The translations under genes were made by a program, and so were the position numbers. Of a DNA stretch of 12,366 nucleotides, positions 1-6,962 are shown in pieces. The notes below the pieces were generated by a model, which was given only the letters and a program-made list of their open reading frames with translations, was not told where the DNA came from and did not search any database. Where the stretch lies: NCBI GenBank assembly GCA_021442965.1, contig JABUUX010000185.1, positions 1-12,366 on the forward strand, read 5' to 3'. This DNA is from Treponema sp. Lineage in GTDB: Bacteria > Spirochaetota > Spirochaetia > Treponematales > Treponemataceae. Numbering within the stretch: the first letter of the stretch is position 1; every line of letters starts with the position of its first letter.

Positions 1-12
1 CATTTTCTGTAT

Positions 13-28
13 TATAATCAAATTTATG
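13..28 (+). promoter_or_regulatory. -10 box abutting esterase ATG (leaderless candidate)
   Basis: An exact TATAAT at 13-18 is followed by 7 nt and then the ATG at 26-28. There is no purine-rich Shine-Dalgarno sequence in the visible 25 nt. Transcription from this box would start at or within a base of the A of the start codon. The -35 region lies off the window. Confidence 0.6.
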
Positions 29-811
29 GCACATTTTAATATCAAATTTTATTCTAACTGTTTAAACAGACCCGTACCTCTTGAAGTAATTATTCCTAAC
101 GACCCCCGCGCCGACTTTGAAGGGAAAATTCCTATTGTAGACAAAAAAAATATGAAATGCATTTTCCTTCTTCACGGTTATACCGGTGACGGCGGAAACT
201 GGATTCCCGAGCACCTGCTTGCAAAATACAACGCGGCAGTTGTCTGTCCTTCCTGTGAAAATTCATTTTATCTGGACGGCATTTCTACCGCACATAAATT
301 CCAGACCTTTGTTGGCGAAGAACTTGTTAATTTTATACGGGATACATTTGGTCTTGCACTTACACCTGAGAAAACCTTTACCATGGGCATGAGCATGGGA
401 GGCTTTGGTGCTCTTCACACAGCACTTGCGTATCCCAAAACTTTTGGAAAATGCGTTGGTCTTTCTTCTGCCCTTATTGTTCACGGCATTGCACACATGA
501 AACCTGAAGATAAAAATCCTGTTGCAAATTATGAATACTACCGGGAATGTTTCGGAGATCTGGAAACCGTAGAAGAAAGAGACGTTAATCCCGAAGTCCT
601 TGCTACAAAACTTAAATCTTCCGGAGAAACTCTTCCAAAAATCTACATGGCCTGCGGTACCGAAGATTTTCTACTGGAACCAAACCGGGCCATGCATCGC
701 TTCCTGACAGAAACAGGAATTGATCACGTTTATTTAGAAGATAAAGGAAATCACGATATGGACTTCTGGAGTCATTGTGTTCCGGCTTGCATGGAGTGGC
801 TGTGTAATTAA
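26..811 (+). CDS. Alpha/beta-hydrolase esterase (esterase D / tributyrin esterase type)
   Basis: A 261-residue serine esterase of the putative-esterase (PF00756-like) alpha/beta-hydrolase group, which hydrolyses small carboxylic or acetyl esters. The nucleophile elbow G-M-S-M-G places the nucleophile at Ser123. The oxyanion-hole segment HGYTGDGGNW lies near residue 50. Asp214 (in GTEDFLL) and His243 (in KGNHDMDFW) complete the expected Ser-Asp-His triad. No signal peptide is seen, so the enzyme is probably cytoplasmic. The start is the first in-frame ATG, and it has a TATAAT 7 nt upstream and no ribosome binding site. Its length is typical for single-domain members. Family relatives include S-formylglutathione hydrolases and acetyl-xylan or feruloyl esterases, and the substrate cannot be told from sequence. 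A GH43 gene 4 kb downstream makes a hemicellulose-deacylation role possible but unproven. Confidence 0.85.
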   Translation: MAHFNIKFYSNCLNRPVPLEVIIPNDPRADFEGKIPIVDKKNMKCIFLLHGYTGDGGNWIPEHLLAKYNAAVVCPSCENSFYLDGISTAHKFQTFVGEELVNFIRDTFGLALTPEKTFTMGMSMGGFGALHTALAYPKTFGKCVGLSSALIVHGIAHMKPEDKNPVANYEYYRECFGDLETVEERDVNPEVLATKLKSSGETLPKIYMACGTEDFLLEPNRAMHRFLTETGIDHVYLEDKGNHDMDFWSHCVPACMEWLCN

Positions 812-853
812 ACGTTTTTTCTCCATTTTCTCTATAATTTTTGATTTTTTCTA

Positions 854-881
854 TTGTTTTTTAGAGGTTTTCCCTTATAAT
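854..881 (+). promoter_or_regulatory. Promoter of the EAL-domain gene
   Basis: TTGTTT at 854-859, a 16-nt spacer and TATAAT at 876-881 form a sigma-70-like promoter. The predicted start near 888 gives a leader of about 65 nt before the ATG at 953. That leader contains a small inverted repeat (GAGA/TCTC around 903-916). Another TATAAT at 833-838 has no convincing -35. I see no intrinsic terminator for the upstream esterase in 812-952. Confidence 0.5.
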
Positions 882-940
882 AAAATAAATGGGGATATTG
901 GGAGAAGTTTGCTCTCAACGGGAATTAAAAAAAGACTGGC

Positions 941-946
941 AAGGAG
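941..946 (+). promoter_or_regulatory. Ribosome binding site of the EAL-domain gene
   Basis: AAGGAG sits 6 nt before the ATG at 953. This fixes that start and contrasts with the genes here that lack any Shine-Dalgarno sequence. Confidence 0.75.
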
Positions 947-952
947 TTTCCT

Positions 953-2641
953 ATGCAACAAGATTTTAACCTGCAGAAATACACCGAATTACTTCAGGAT
1001 TTTATAGAAAAATCCAGGTTGTTTAACGGTAAAGATGCCCAAGCGCTATTAAAGGATATCTGCGAATTTCTAAAAATTGGTAAAATTAGTGTTCATAAAA
1101 CTCCTTTTAATTCAAACCGACACAGCCTTCACGGAGATTTAGATCCTGTTTATTATGACACTCCCCTTGCAGATAGCAACCGTTCTTTTTTGTGCAAAAA
1201 TGAAGAAAAAGATATCGTCCATACAGAACATACCTTCTTTCAACTAAAGGGTGCCCCGGACTGGACTGCAGAAGATAAAAAACGTATCACCTATTTAAGT
1301 CGTCTTATCTTTGTAAACAATTCCTTTAACCTTATGTCCAGATACATTTCTTTTACCGATACCCACGACCTTCGTTTCAAAAACACAAGAAATCTGGCTT
1401 ACTTCAATACACGCCTTCAAAAACTTATAAATGCCAAGCGCATAGAAAACTTTGGAGTTGCATTCTTTAATCTTCATAACTTTTCTGATGTAAACAGAAA
1501 CTTTGGACAGGAAGAAGGAACCCGTATTTTAGAAACATATCTTTCTGAACTTAAAAATCTTGTTCAAAAAAATAAATCAGAAGATGAAAAAGGTGAAGTT
1601 TCTGCCGCTGGCGGAGACCATGGTGTTGTACTTTTCCTTAAAAAAGAACACGGACGCGTTTTAGATTACCTTCGTAAAACCAATCTGAAAGCAACCCGCC
1701 CTGACGGCTCTGTAGAAAATGTATCCCTTTCGTCTCACGTTGGCATTAATCTGAATTTAAGTCGTTACAGCTCTGCTTATGAGGTTATGGATACAGTTTC
1801 TATGGCAGTAAACATTGCTCATAAAAGTGACGGGAACCCTATCATCTATTACGATGAAAAACTTGATACAGACGTTGAAAATCAAAGAGAAATTGAAAAG
1901 ATTTTTAAAGATGCCATCAAAAATGAAGAATTTCAGGTTTATTATCAGCCAAAAGTGGATCTTCACAAAAACACCCTTAAAGGTGCAGAAGCTCTGGTAA
2001 GATGGGTTCACAACGGAAAAATGATTTATCCAGACAGTTTTATACCAGTACTTGAAAGAAATCTTTCTATCAAATATCTGGATATGTATATGCTGAATCA
2101 CGTATGCCGGCATATTGCGGGCTGGATTAAAGAAGGTAAACATCCGGTACAAGTGTCTGTTAATCTTTCCCGGGCTTCTCTTTCCATGGATAACATTGTT
2201 TCAAGCATTACAACAATTATTGACGGGTACAACATTCCGCGTTCTCTCATTCAAATTGAACTTACAGAATCTTCCTCTGCAGCCAGTGATGATGACCTTC
2301 GCCAGATTGTTGGTATTTTTAATTCTGAAGGAATCAGTACTGCCATGGACGATTTTGGTACAGGCTACTCTTCACTTTCGCTTATAAAAGAACTTCCTTG
2401 GGATATGCTTAAAATTGACAAATCCCTTTTGGAAGGTGCACAAAAAACCGGCAGCAACGACCAGCGCATGTTCAAATCTATCATCAATATGGCAAATGAT
2501 TTAGGCCTTGAATGTATTGTTGAAGGTGTAGAAACAGATGCCGATGTCCGCCTTCTTAAAGAAAGCAACTGCTGGCTGGCTCAGGGATACTTCTTCAGTA
2601 AGCCTGTTCCAAAAGAAGAATTCGATAAAAAACTTTCGTAA
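953..2641 (+). CDS. Degenerate GGDEF / intact EAL cyclic-di-GMP phosphodiesterase
   Basis: A 562-residue protein predicted to hydrolyse cyclic di-GMP to pGpG. Residues 1 to about 150 are an unassigned N-terminal region, possibly a sensory domain. A GGDEF-type domain follows, but its signature reads GGDHG at 220-224 instead of GGDEF. The usual DxLTGLxNR entry segment is also eroded and no RxxD inhibitory site precedes the motif, so cyclase activity is unlikely. The C-terminal EAL domain keeps the signature EAL at 346-348, an ELTE segment, DDFGTGYSSL from Asp466, KIDKS from Lys487, EGVE from Glu524 and QGYFFSKP near the end. This indicates an active phosphodiesterase. There are no transmembrane segments or signal peptide, so it should be cytosolic. 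It has its own promoter and strong RBS and appears monocistronic. Activity is inferred from motifs, and the input signal is unknown. Confidence 0.88.
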   Translation: MQQDFNLQKYTELLQDFIEKSRLFNGKDAQALLKDICEFLKIGKISVHKTPFNSNRHSLHGDLDPVYYDTPLADSNRSFLCKNEEKDIVHTEHTFFQLKGAPDWTAEDKKRITYLSRLIFVNNSFNLMSRYISFTDTHDLRFKNTRNLAYFNTRLQKLINAKRIENFGVAFFNLHNFSDVNRNFGQEEGTRILETYLSELKNLVQKNKSEDEKGEVSAAGGDHGVVLFLKKEHGRVLDYLRKTNLKATRPDGSVENVSLSSHVGINLNLSRYSSAYEVMDTVSMAVNIAHKSDGNPIIYYDEKLDTDVENQREIEKIFKDAIKNEEFQVYYQPKVDLHKNTLKGAEALVRWVHNGKMIYPDSFIPVLERNLSIKYLDMYMLNHVCRHIAGWIKEGKHPVQVSVNLSRASLSMDNIVSSITTIIDGYNIPRSLIQIELTESSSAASDDDLRQIVGIFNSEGISTAMDDFGTGYSSLSLIKELPWDMLKIDKSLLEGAQKTGSNDQRMFKSIINMANDLGLECIVEGVETDADVRLLKESNCWLAQGYFFSKPVPKEEFDKKLS

Positions 2642-2713
2642 CCAAATTTTTTGCTCTTAATTAATTTTTTTTAATTTTCCTCCCTTAATTACAAACTTAA
2701 ACTTTTTTTATGA

Positions 2714-2728
2714 TATAATTTATTTATG
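2714..2728 (+). promoter_or_regulatory. -10 box abutting lipoprotein ATG (leaderless candidate)
   Basis: An exact TATAAT at 2714-2719 is separated by 6 nt from the ATG at 2726, so transcription should begin at the start codon. There is no Shine-Dalgarno sequence and no good -35 hexamer; TTACAA at 2689-2694 is 19 nt away. The 84-nt gap 2642-2725 is A/T-rich and shows no convincing terminator hairpin. Confidence 0.6.
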
Positions 2729-4384
2729 AATAAGTTTTCTGTCTTTTTTGTCTTTATTTCCGCATTCTTCTTTGCAGGCTGTTCAGATTTATTAAACACT
2801 CAGAAAAACAACACTACGACTGCAAAAATTACTTCCACTGAAGTCTTTGAAATTTCTTCCACCACCGTTGATATTTCAAAAAAAGTGCAGCCAAACTCCA
2901 AAGTTTGGGTTGTTCAATACAACAGCGGAAAAGACGGTCTTTTAGAAAGTGTAGAAAGTACTTTAAAGAATTCATCCGTTGTTTTAGACAATACGTTTTC
3001 ACATTCAGAATCCCGGGCCAGCTTTGATTTTCAGACAGAAAATCCTGTAGTTTTTGAAGTTCCGTCTTTTGTCCGAAATTACAAATCAAATCTTAAACCT
3101 CAAACTGAACTTGCTTCATTAAAGCCTGTATTTTCACGCCTTGCCGAAGAGGACGAACCTGAAGAAACTGAAATAGGTGACTTTCACACTTTTTATTTTC
3201 CGTATGACTCTTCTGCAGATGATTTTTATGACTGGGATTTAGGTATTGTGTATCAGTCTGAATATGCAGATATCTATTATTTCAACAACATCAGCTGGCT
3301 TGAAGATGACAATTATGGTGAAACGTTTCTTTCCGAAAAAGATTTTATTTCCATAGGAAATGCTTTTGACGAAATTTATGATGCCGAAACAGCTCTAATG
3401 GGCGGTAGAAATGTAATGCCTTTAGAATCATATTTCATTTCAAAAACTCCATGCCGAGTTTCCATAGTTCTTTGTGACATCTACGGCGATTCTACTAAAA
3501 ATCAGTCTGCCGGCACCTTTGGATATTTTGATCCTGCCGACCTTTACTTTAACGCAGCACTAGAAAATGAACACAGTGCAGAAACTCAGGTAATTTATTT
3601 GGACTCGGTTTTGTATAAAAACTACAAAGACACTTCTATTTCAGTCATTGCACACGAATTCAATCATCTTCTAAATTTTGTAAACAAAGAAATTAATAAT
3701 AATATTCCTTCAGAAGAAACCTGGTTTACAGAAATGCTTTCTGCTGTAGCCGAAGACCTTCTGTTTGACAATTGTCTTGATTCCTTAACTTCCTATGCAA
3801 ATACTGTGCGGAATAATCGGCTTCCATACTTTAACGGTGGTTATAATATGGGAATAACTCAAACAGGTTCAAGTTTTTCTCAAGAAAATTATGGTTTTGT
3901 TCTGGCTTACGGCTCTTTCCTTGCCAGAAATTACGGTGGACCTTCACTCATCAATAAAATTGCAACAAATCCGTATACCGATGAAAAAGCCATTACCGAA
4001 GCATTAAAATCTGCTGGTATAAAGAAAGATTCAAAAACCTACGTTACATTTGAAGATACACTTATAGATTTTGTTACATCAGTTATGAATGAAAATATTG
4101 ATGTTCTTAATTCCAGCGTTAAAACTTTGAACCGTTCTGTAAAAGGAAAAGTTGCTAATACCTCTTTTTCCGCAGATGGCATTAACCTTTCAGACTTCTA
4201 TCAGGTTGTAAATGGAAAAAAAGAAAAGACCAAAGGTCTAAAGACTTTTTCTTCTAAAGAAAAACCTGATGTTGGAAAATATGGGTTCATTCTTCAGTAT
4301 GCAGGAGAAGGCACCGAAACACTTAATGTTGTCATTCCTGAATATGATGAACTTCATATGTATTGTGTAATCCAGAATTTTTAA
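2726..4384 (+). CDS. Surface lipoprotein with HExxH zinc-protease motif (M30-like)
   Basis: A 552-residue exported lipoprotein. The N-terminus has a hydrophobic signal segment ending in the lipobox F-A-G-C, with Cys19 as the predicted lipidated residue and a Ser/Asp/Leu start to the mature chain. The zinc-metallopeptidase signature HEFNH lies at 310-314, preceded by hydrophobic SVIA. Glu336 in the downstream WFTEM segment is a plausible third zinc ligand. The order HExxH, about 20 residues, then a W-x-x-E-M helix resembles hyicolysin-type (M30) peptidases, a comparison made from memory of the family. The first 120 or so mature residues are Ser/Thr-rich and the region around residues 135-155 is acidic. 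It likely acts at the cell surface or periplasm on proteins or peptides. A small exported protein follows 19 nt later, probably co-transcribed. Being a zinc metalloprotease is well supported; the exact family is less certain. Confidence 0.7.
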   Translation: MNKFSVFFVFISAFFFAGCSDLLNTQKNNTTTAKITSTEVFEISSTTVDISKKVQPNSKVWVVQYNSGKDGLLESVESTLKNSSVVLDNTFSHSESRASFDFQTENPVVFEVPSFVRNYKSNLKPQTELASLKPVFSRLAEEDEPEETEIGDFHTFYFPYDSSADDFYDWDLGIVYQSEYADIYYFNNISWLEDDNYGETFLSEKDFISIGNAFDEIYDAETALMGGRNVMPLESYFISKTPCRVSIVLCDIYGDSTKNQSAGTFGYFDPADLYFNAALENEHSAETQVIYLDSVLYKNYKDTSISVIAHEFNHLLNFVNKEINNNIPSEETWFTEMLSAVAEDLLFDNCLDSLTSYANTVRNNRLPYFNGGYNMGITQTGSSFSQENYGFVLAYGSFLARNYGGPSLINKIATNPYTDEKAITEALKSAGIKKDSKTYVTFEDTLIDFVTSVMNENIDVLNSSVKTLNRSVKGKVANTSFSADGINLSDFYQVVNGKKEKTKGLKTFSSKEKPDVGKYGFILQYAGEGTETLNVVIPEYDELHMYCVIQNF

Positions 4385-4403
4385 TAATCTCTTAGGAGGC
4401 CTT

Positions 4404-4757
4404 ATGAAAAAAATTATTTTTCTATTTCTGCTTTTTACTACAGTAATCTCTTTGAATGCTTTTGGAAAATCTGATTCCAGGGAATCTTACATACAGATTG
4501 AAGGTGTCATTTCTCTTTATGGCAATGAACCCCATTCTTTCCCAGGTATCAAAACATCTGATGGAAGAAAATTTTCTATTACTTCAGAAAACAAAGGAAT
4601 CATAAAAAAAATCAATAAACTTTCTGGGCGTAAAGTACTGCTTACAGGGTATATCCGACTGCAAAATGAAGGCAAAGCTCCTTTTAAAATGTTAGATGAC
4701 GGTTACTTTGTAGTAGAAGATTATGAAGTAATCAAGCCTAAAAAAAATAAAAGATGA
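4404..4757 (+). CDS. Small exported protein of unknown function
   Basis: A 117-residue protein that I do not recognise as a named family. It begins MKK followed by a hydrophobic stretch to about residue 20, with likely cleavage after LNA or AFG, so it is exported. The mature part of about 95 residues alternates short beta-like segments (IQIEGVISLYG, RKFSITS, RKVLLTGYIRL, GYFVVEDYEVI) and ends in a basic tail, KPKKNKR. The pattern of strands and a central Lys-rich turn is reminiscent of a small OB-fold-like barrel, but this is only an impression. The start is set by a strong AGGAGG 6-7 nt upstream. It lies 19 nt after the lipoprotein metalloprotease with no terminator between them, so the two are probably one operon and may work together outside the cytoplasm. 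Confidence 0.7.
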   Translation: MKKIIFLFLLFTTVISLNAFGKSDSRESYIQIEGVISLYGNEPHSFPGIKTSDGRKFSITSENKGIIKKINKLSGRKVLLTGYIRLQNEGKAPFKMLDDGYFVVEDYEVIKPKKNKR

Positions 4758-4823
4758 AATAAAGTTTCTGAACCCTGATAAGGAACTGTAAATTAAACCT
4801 ATAAAACAAACGGAGGTAAACAT

Positions 4824-5141
4824 ATGTTCGGAAATAAAAAAAACAAGGATAAACCAAAGAGTCCATGGGACGCAGTCATGAATGATGAGGAAGAAGAAAT
4901 CCTGGAAGAAGAATCCATTCCTGACTGTAATATAGACTTTGTTCACGAATGGAAAAATCTTGTTGGGAAAAGACTTTACCACAAAGATTACTGCATTTGT
5001 GTTCTTGTAGTTTCCGCAGAAGAGCTATCAGAAAAAAAGAAAAACGGGCACTGCCAGCATGAATACACCATTCTTCATAAAGGTCAGTGCAACGTAATTA
5101 CAGATGATGATATTGCCAGATTATGGGATGTAATTGATTAA
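4824..5141 (+). CDS. Small acidic cytoplasmic protein, unknown function
   Basis: A 105-residue protein I cannot assign to a family. The N-terminus (residues 2-13) is Lys/Asn-rich and is followed by an acidic run of Glu and Asp around residues 21-32. The rest looks like a compact globular domain with four cysteines (in the PDCN, YCICV, HCQH and GQCN contexts) and several histidines, so metal binding is possible but there is no clean motif. There is no signal peptide. A GGAGG seven nt before the ATG supports the start. It follows the exported protein by 66 nt and could be read from the same transcript; no clear separate promoter is seen. Its stop is only 3 bp from the stop of the convergent GH43 gene. 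Codon use looks like its neighbours, so it is likely a real gene, but its function is unknown. Confidence 0.65.
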   Translation: MFGNKKNKDKPKSPWDAVMNDEEEEILEEESIPDCNIDFVHEWKNLVGKRLYHKDYCICVLVVSAEELSEKKKNGHCQHEYTILHKGQCNVITDDDIARLWDVID

Positions 5142-5144
5142 CCT

Positions 5145-6698
5145 TTACTCCACTCTGAATTTATTAAATCGTCCAATTCCACCAGCTTCGTTTTCGCTGT
5201 AAACAAAAAGTGCGGCTCTTGTACCGCAAAAATGGTCCAGCATAAAACGAAGTTTGTGTGCTTTGCCTATTTCCTTCCAGGAATCCATTTCTGTTTCACG
5301 CCAAAAGAATCTGACTTCATCTTTTAAGTTTTTAAAATCAAAATTCAGTTTTAGCTGGCATTCATTTCCTGTAATTTCAATTTCATCTGTTATTTTGTCT
5401 TCATTTCTGTTATTTCTGTTTGGCTCTATTTTTCCGTCAGGATAATTTGTTTCTCCCCGTACAACATAAACTTTTCCATTCTTTTTCTTAAGTCCAACAA
5501 AAGCATAACAGCTTTCAAATGCCGCAAGTCCTATTACATCTCCGTCATTTAAATCTAAAGCGTTTACAAATACGCTTGCTTTTGGTTCCATTCCTACAAG
5601 CCGTTGTGTTAAAGTATTCTGAACTGTTACTAAATTTTGCTTTATATAATTTGTTCGAATACAAAGTGACCCAGCTTTTTTACCATTATTTTCTATCCAC
5701 CAGTTTTCTTTTTCAGGAATATGATTCCATTCCCAAACATTTTTTAATTTTGGATTTTTTTCTTCATAATTAAAATCGTCACTATCCGAAATCGGTGCAT
5801 ATTTATAACCGGGATTATAATCCTTTACTTCCATTTTTTTTAATGCCTTACCCTTCTGTCCATAAACCGGCTTTCCATTATCCCAAGTAACCGAAACAAT
5901 ACACGGCATTCTTCCCTGGGCTCCATGATCCTGAAACAAAACTGCGTACCAGTCTCCATCCAAAGTATCCACAAGCCCACCTTGGGCTACACCTGAATGA
6001 AATTCTCCCATATCATCACAAAGGACATCTCCACCTTTCCATTCTCCGTCCAGTTTGTCTGCTGTAAACACAGCCTGTGTTCTCATCTTTTCTTTTGGCC
6101 AGTGAATAAGACAGAGAACATACTTTCCGTTAATTTTATAAAGATGACTTCCTTCATATCCTAGAGGCACTTCATCTCTGTCTTTTAGTATTACCTTATC
6201 AAGCCCGCCAGATTTTGATCCGTTCAAATTTTCATCAAGTTCTGTTATACGGATTTCTCTATTTCCATGAACAACATATACACGACCGTCATCATCAAAA
6301 AATAAACCCGGATCGTAAAAAAAAGATTTTATTTTTTTCTGACTCCAAGGTCCTTCTGGTTTTTCCGCAGTATACAAATAAGAAGAATGAGTATCATTTG
6401 CAATATGAAGAACGTAAAATTTTCCGTTGTAATATTTTAAAGAAGCCGCCCACATTCCACTTCCATAAATATTTTTTCCATTCTGCATACGGGCAGCAGG
6501 ATAATCATCCAATACATCATAAACATGTCCTGCAATCTCCCAATCCGCCAAATTATATGAACGCAGAATAACTGCTCCAGGCATAAAATGCATTGTTGTA
6601 GAAATCATATAAAAAGTATTTTCCACCCTAATTACATCTGGATCCGGCATATCAGCATAAATTACAGGATTCACAGCTATTTTTACAGATTCTGTCAT
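5145..6698 (-). CDS. Glycoside hydrolase family 43 (beta-xylosidase / arabinofuranosidase type)
   Basis: A 517-residue GH43 enzyme expected to release xylose or arabinose from hemicellulose oligosaccharides by inverting hydrolysis. The N-terminal five-bladed propeller domain (about residues 8-300) carries the catalytic triad pattern of the family. Asp19 in MPDPD is the general base, Asp129 in YDPGLF is the pKa modulator and Glu182 in YEGSHLY is the general acid. The remaining 200 residues, from about 310, look like the C-terminal beta-sandwich found in longer GH43 members. There is no signal peptide, so it probably acts in the cytoplasm on imported oligomers. The start is supported by AAAGGAG at 6713-6707, 8 nt upstream. 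The promoter contains a LacI-type palindrome and the leader is a hairpin repeat array. The exact substrate (xylosides or arabinosides) is not decidable here. Confidence 0.9.
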   Translation of the reverse strand: MTESVKIAVNPVIYADMPDPDVIRVENTFYMISTTMHFMPGAVILRSYNLADWEIAGHVYDVLDDYPAARMQNGKNIYGSGMWAASLKYYNGKFYVLHIANDTHSSYLYTAEKPEGPWSQKKIKSFFYDPGLFFDDDGRVYVVHGNREIRITELDENLNGSKSGGLDKVILKDRDEVPLGYEGSHLYKINGKYVLCLIHWPKEKMRTQAVFTADKLDGEWKGGDVLCDDMGEFHSGVAQGGLVDTLDGDWYAVLFQDHGAQGRMPCIVSVTWDNGKPVYGQKGKALKKMEVKDYNPGYKYAPISDSDDFNYEEKNPKLKNVWEWNHIPEKENWWIENNGKKAGSLCIRTNYIKQNLVTVQNTLTQRLVGMEPKASVFVNALDLNDGDVIGLAAFESCYAFVGLKKKNGKVYVVRGETNYPDGKIEPNRNNRNEDKITDEIEITGNECQLKLNFDFKNLKDEVRFFWRETEMDSWKEIGKAHKLRFMLDHFCGTRAALFVYSENEAGGIGRFNKFRVE

Positions 6699-6705
6699 AC
6701 AAAAT

Positions 6706-6841
6706 ACTCCTTTAAAAACTCCGCGTTAGCGGCACGCCATGGATGGCGTGAATCGCAGCTTGCAAAGCAAGATGCAAATGATAAAAATACACGGATGTAT
6801 TTTTATCATAACTCCTTATAAAAACTCCGCGTTAGCGGCAC
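6706..6841. repeat. Hairpin-rich repeat array forming the GH43 leader
   Basis: A perfect 23-nt direct repeat (6713-6735 and 6819-6841) flanks a 106-nt period. With one single-base indel the similarity extends over the adjoining ACTCCTT (6706-6712 and 6811-6817). Five stem-loops lie in a row. CCGC/GCGG with GTTA loop is at 6721-6732. An 8-bp stem is at 6733-6750 and CTTGC/GCAAG at 6759-6771. A perfect 14-bp stem with CGGA loop is at 6778-6809, and the second CCGC/GCGG copy is at 6827-6838. On the minus strand each end of the direct repeat carries AAGGAGT, and the proximal one is the GH43 ribosome binding site. It looks like a dispersed intergenic repeat that inserted or duplicated between promoter and gene. 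Confidence 0.8.
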
Positions 6842-6850
6842 TCCCAAATG

Positions 6851-6856
6851 ATTATA
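6851..6856 (-). promoter_or_regulatory. -10 box of the GH43 promoter
   Basis: TATAAT on the minus strand (6856 to 6851) predicts a transcript start near 6844, immediately before the repeat array. This makes the GH43 leader about 146 nt. The -35 position (about 6879-6874) falls inside the palindrome at 6870-6881 and is not a good TTGACA match. Confidence 0.5.
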
Positions 6857-6869
6857 TCATAAAATTTTG

Positions 6870-6881
6870 TTAAACGTTTAA
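6870..6881. promoter_or_regulatory. LacI-family-type operator palindrome
   Basis: TTAAACGTTTAA is a perfect 12-bp palindrome with the central CG step typical of LacI/GalR-family operators. It covers the expected -35 position of the GH43 promoter, a place where binding would repress transcription. No regulator gene is in the window. The rest of 6842-6959 holds the GH43 and hrpB promoters and T-rich sequence only. Confidence 0.5.
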
Positions 6882-6947
6882 TTAAATAACGCCATATTTG
6901 CATTACTTTTTTATTTTTTTTGGAATGCCACAAATCCTTTTTTCTTT

Positions 6948-6962
6948 TATAATAAATATATG
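6948..6962 (+). promoter_or_regulatory. -10 box abutting hrpB ATG (leaderless candidate)
   Basis: An exact TATAAT at 6948-6953 is followed by 6 nt and then the ATG at 6960. The upstream sequence is T-rich, with no Shine-Dalgarno sequence and no clear -35. The start is independently supported by the LPDLPVT N-terminus typical of HrpB. Confidence 0.6.

Noticed and set aside
808..819. TTAAACGTTTTT at the esterase stop as a second LacI-type operator
   Set aside because: Only 10 of 12 positions match the palindrome, it overlaps the stop codon and T-run, and it does not sit on the promoter of the next gene.
888..940. Riboswitch in the leader of the c-di-GMP phosphodiesterase gene
   Set aside because: The leader is only about 65 nt with one 4-bp stem and lacks the two-helix core expected of c-di-GMP riboswitches.
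2642..2713. T-rich run after the EAL gene as an intrinsic terminator
   Set aside because: No stem of more than a few A/T pairs precedes the T-run, so a terminator cannot be supported.
6588..6821. Plus-strand 77-codon frame across the GH43 5' end and repeat array
   Set aside because: It is antisense to GH43 and the hairpin repeat, has no ribosome binding site and its product is low-complexity His/Asn/Tyr-rich sequence.
6713..6841. Two identical 23-nt repeats as a minimal CRISPR array
   Set aside because: Only two units occur, the 83-nt interval is itself made of hairpins and not a spacer, and there are no cas genes nearby.
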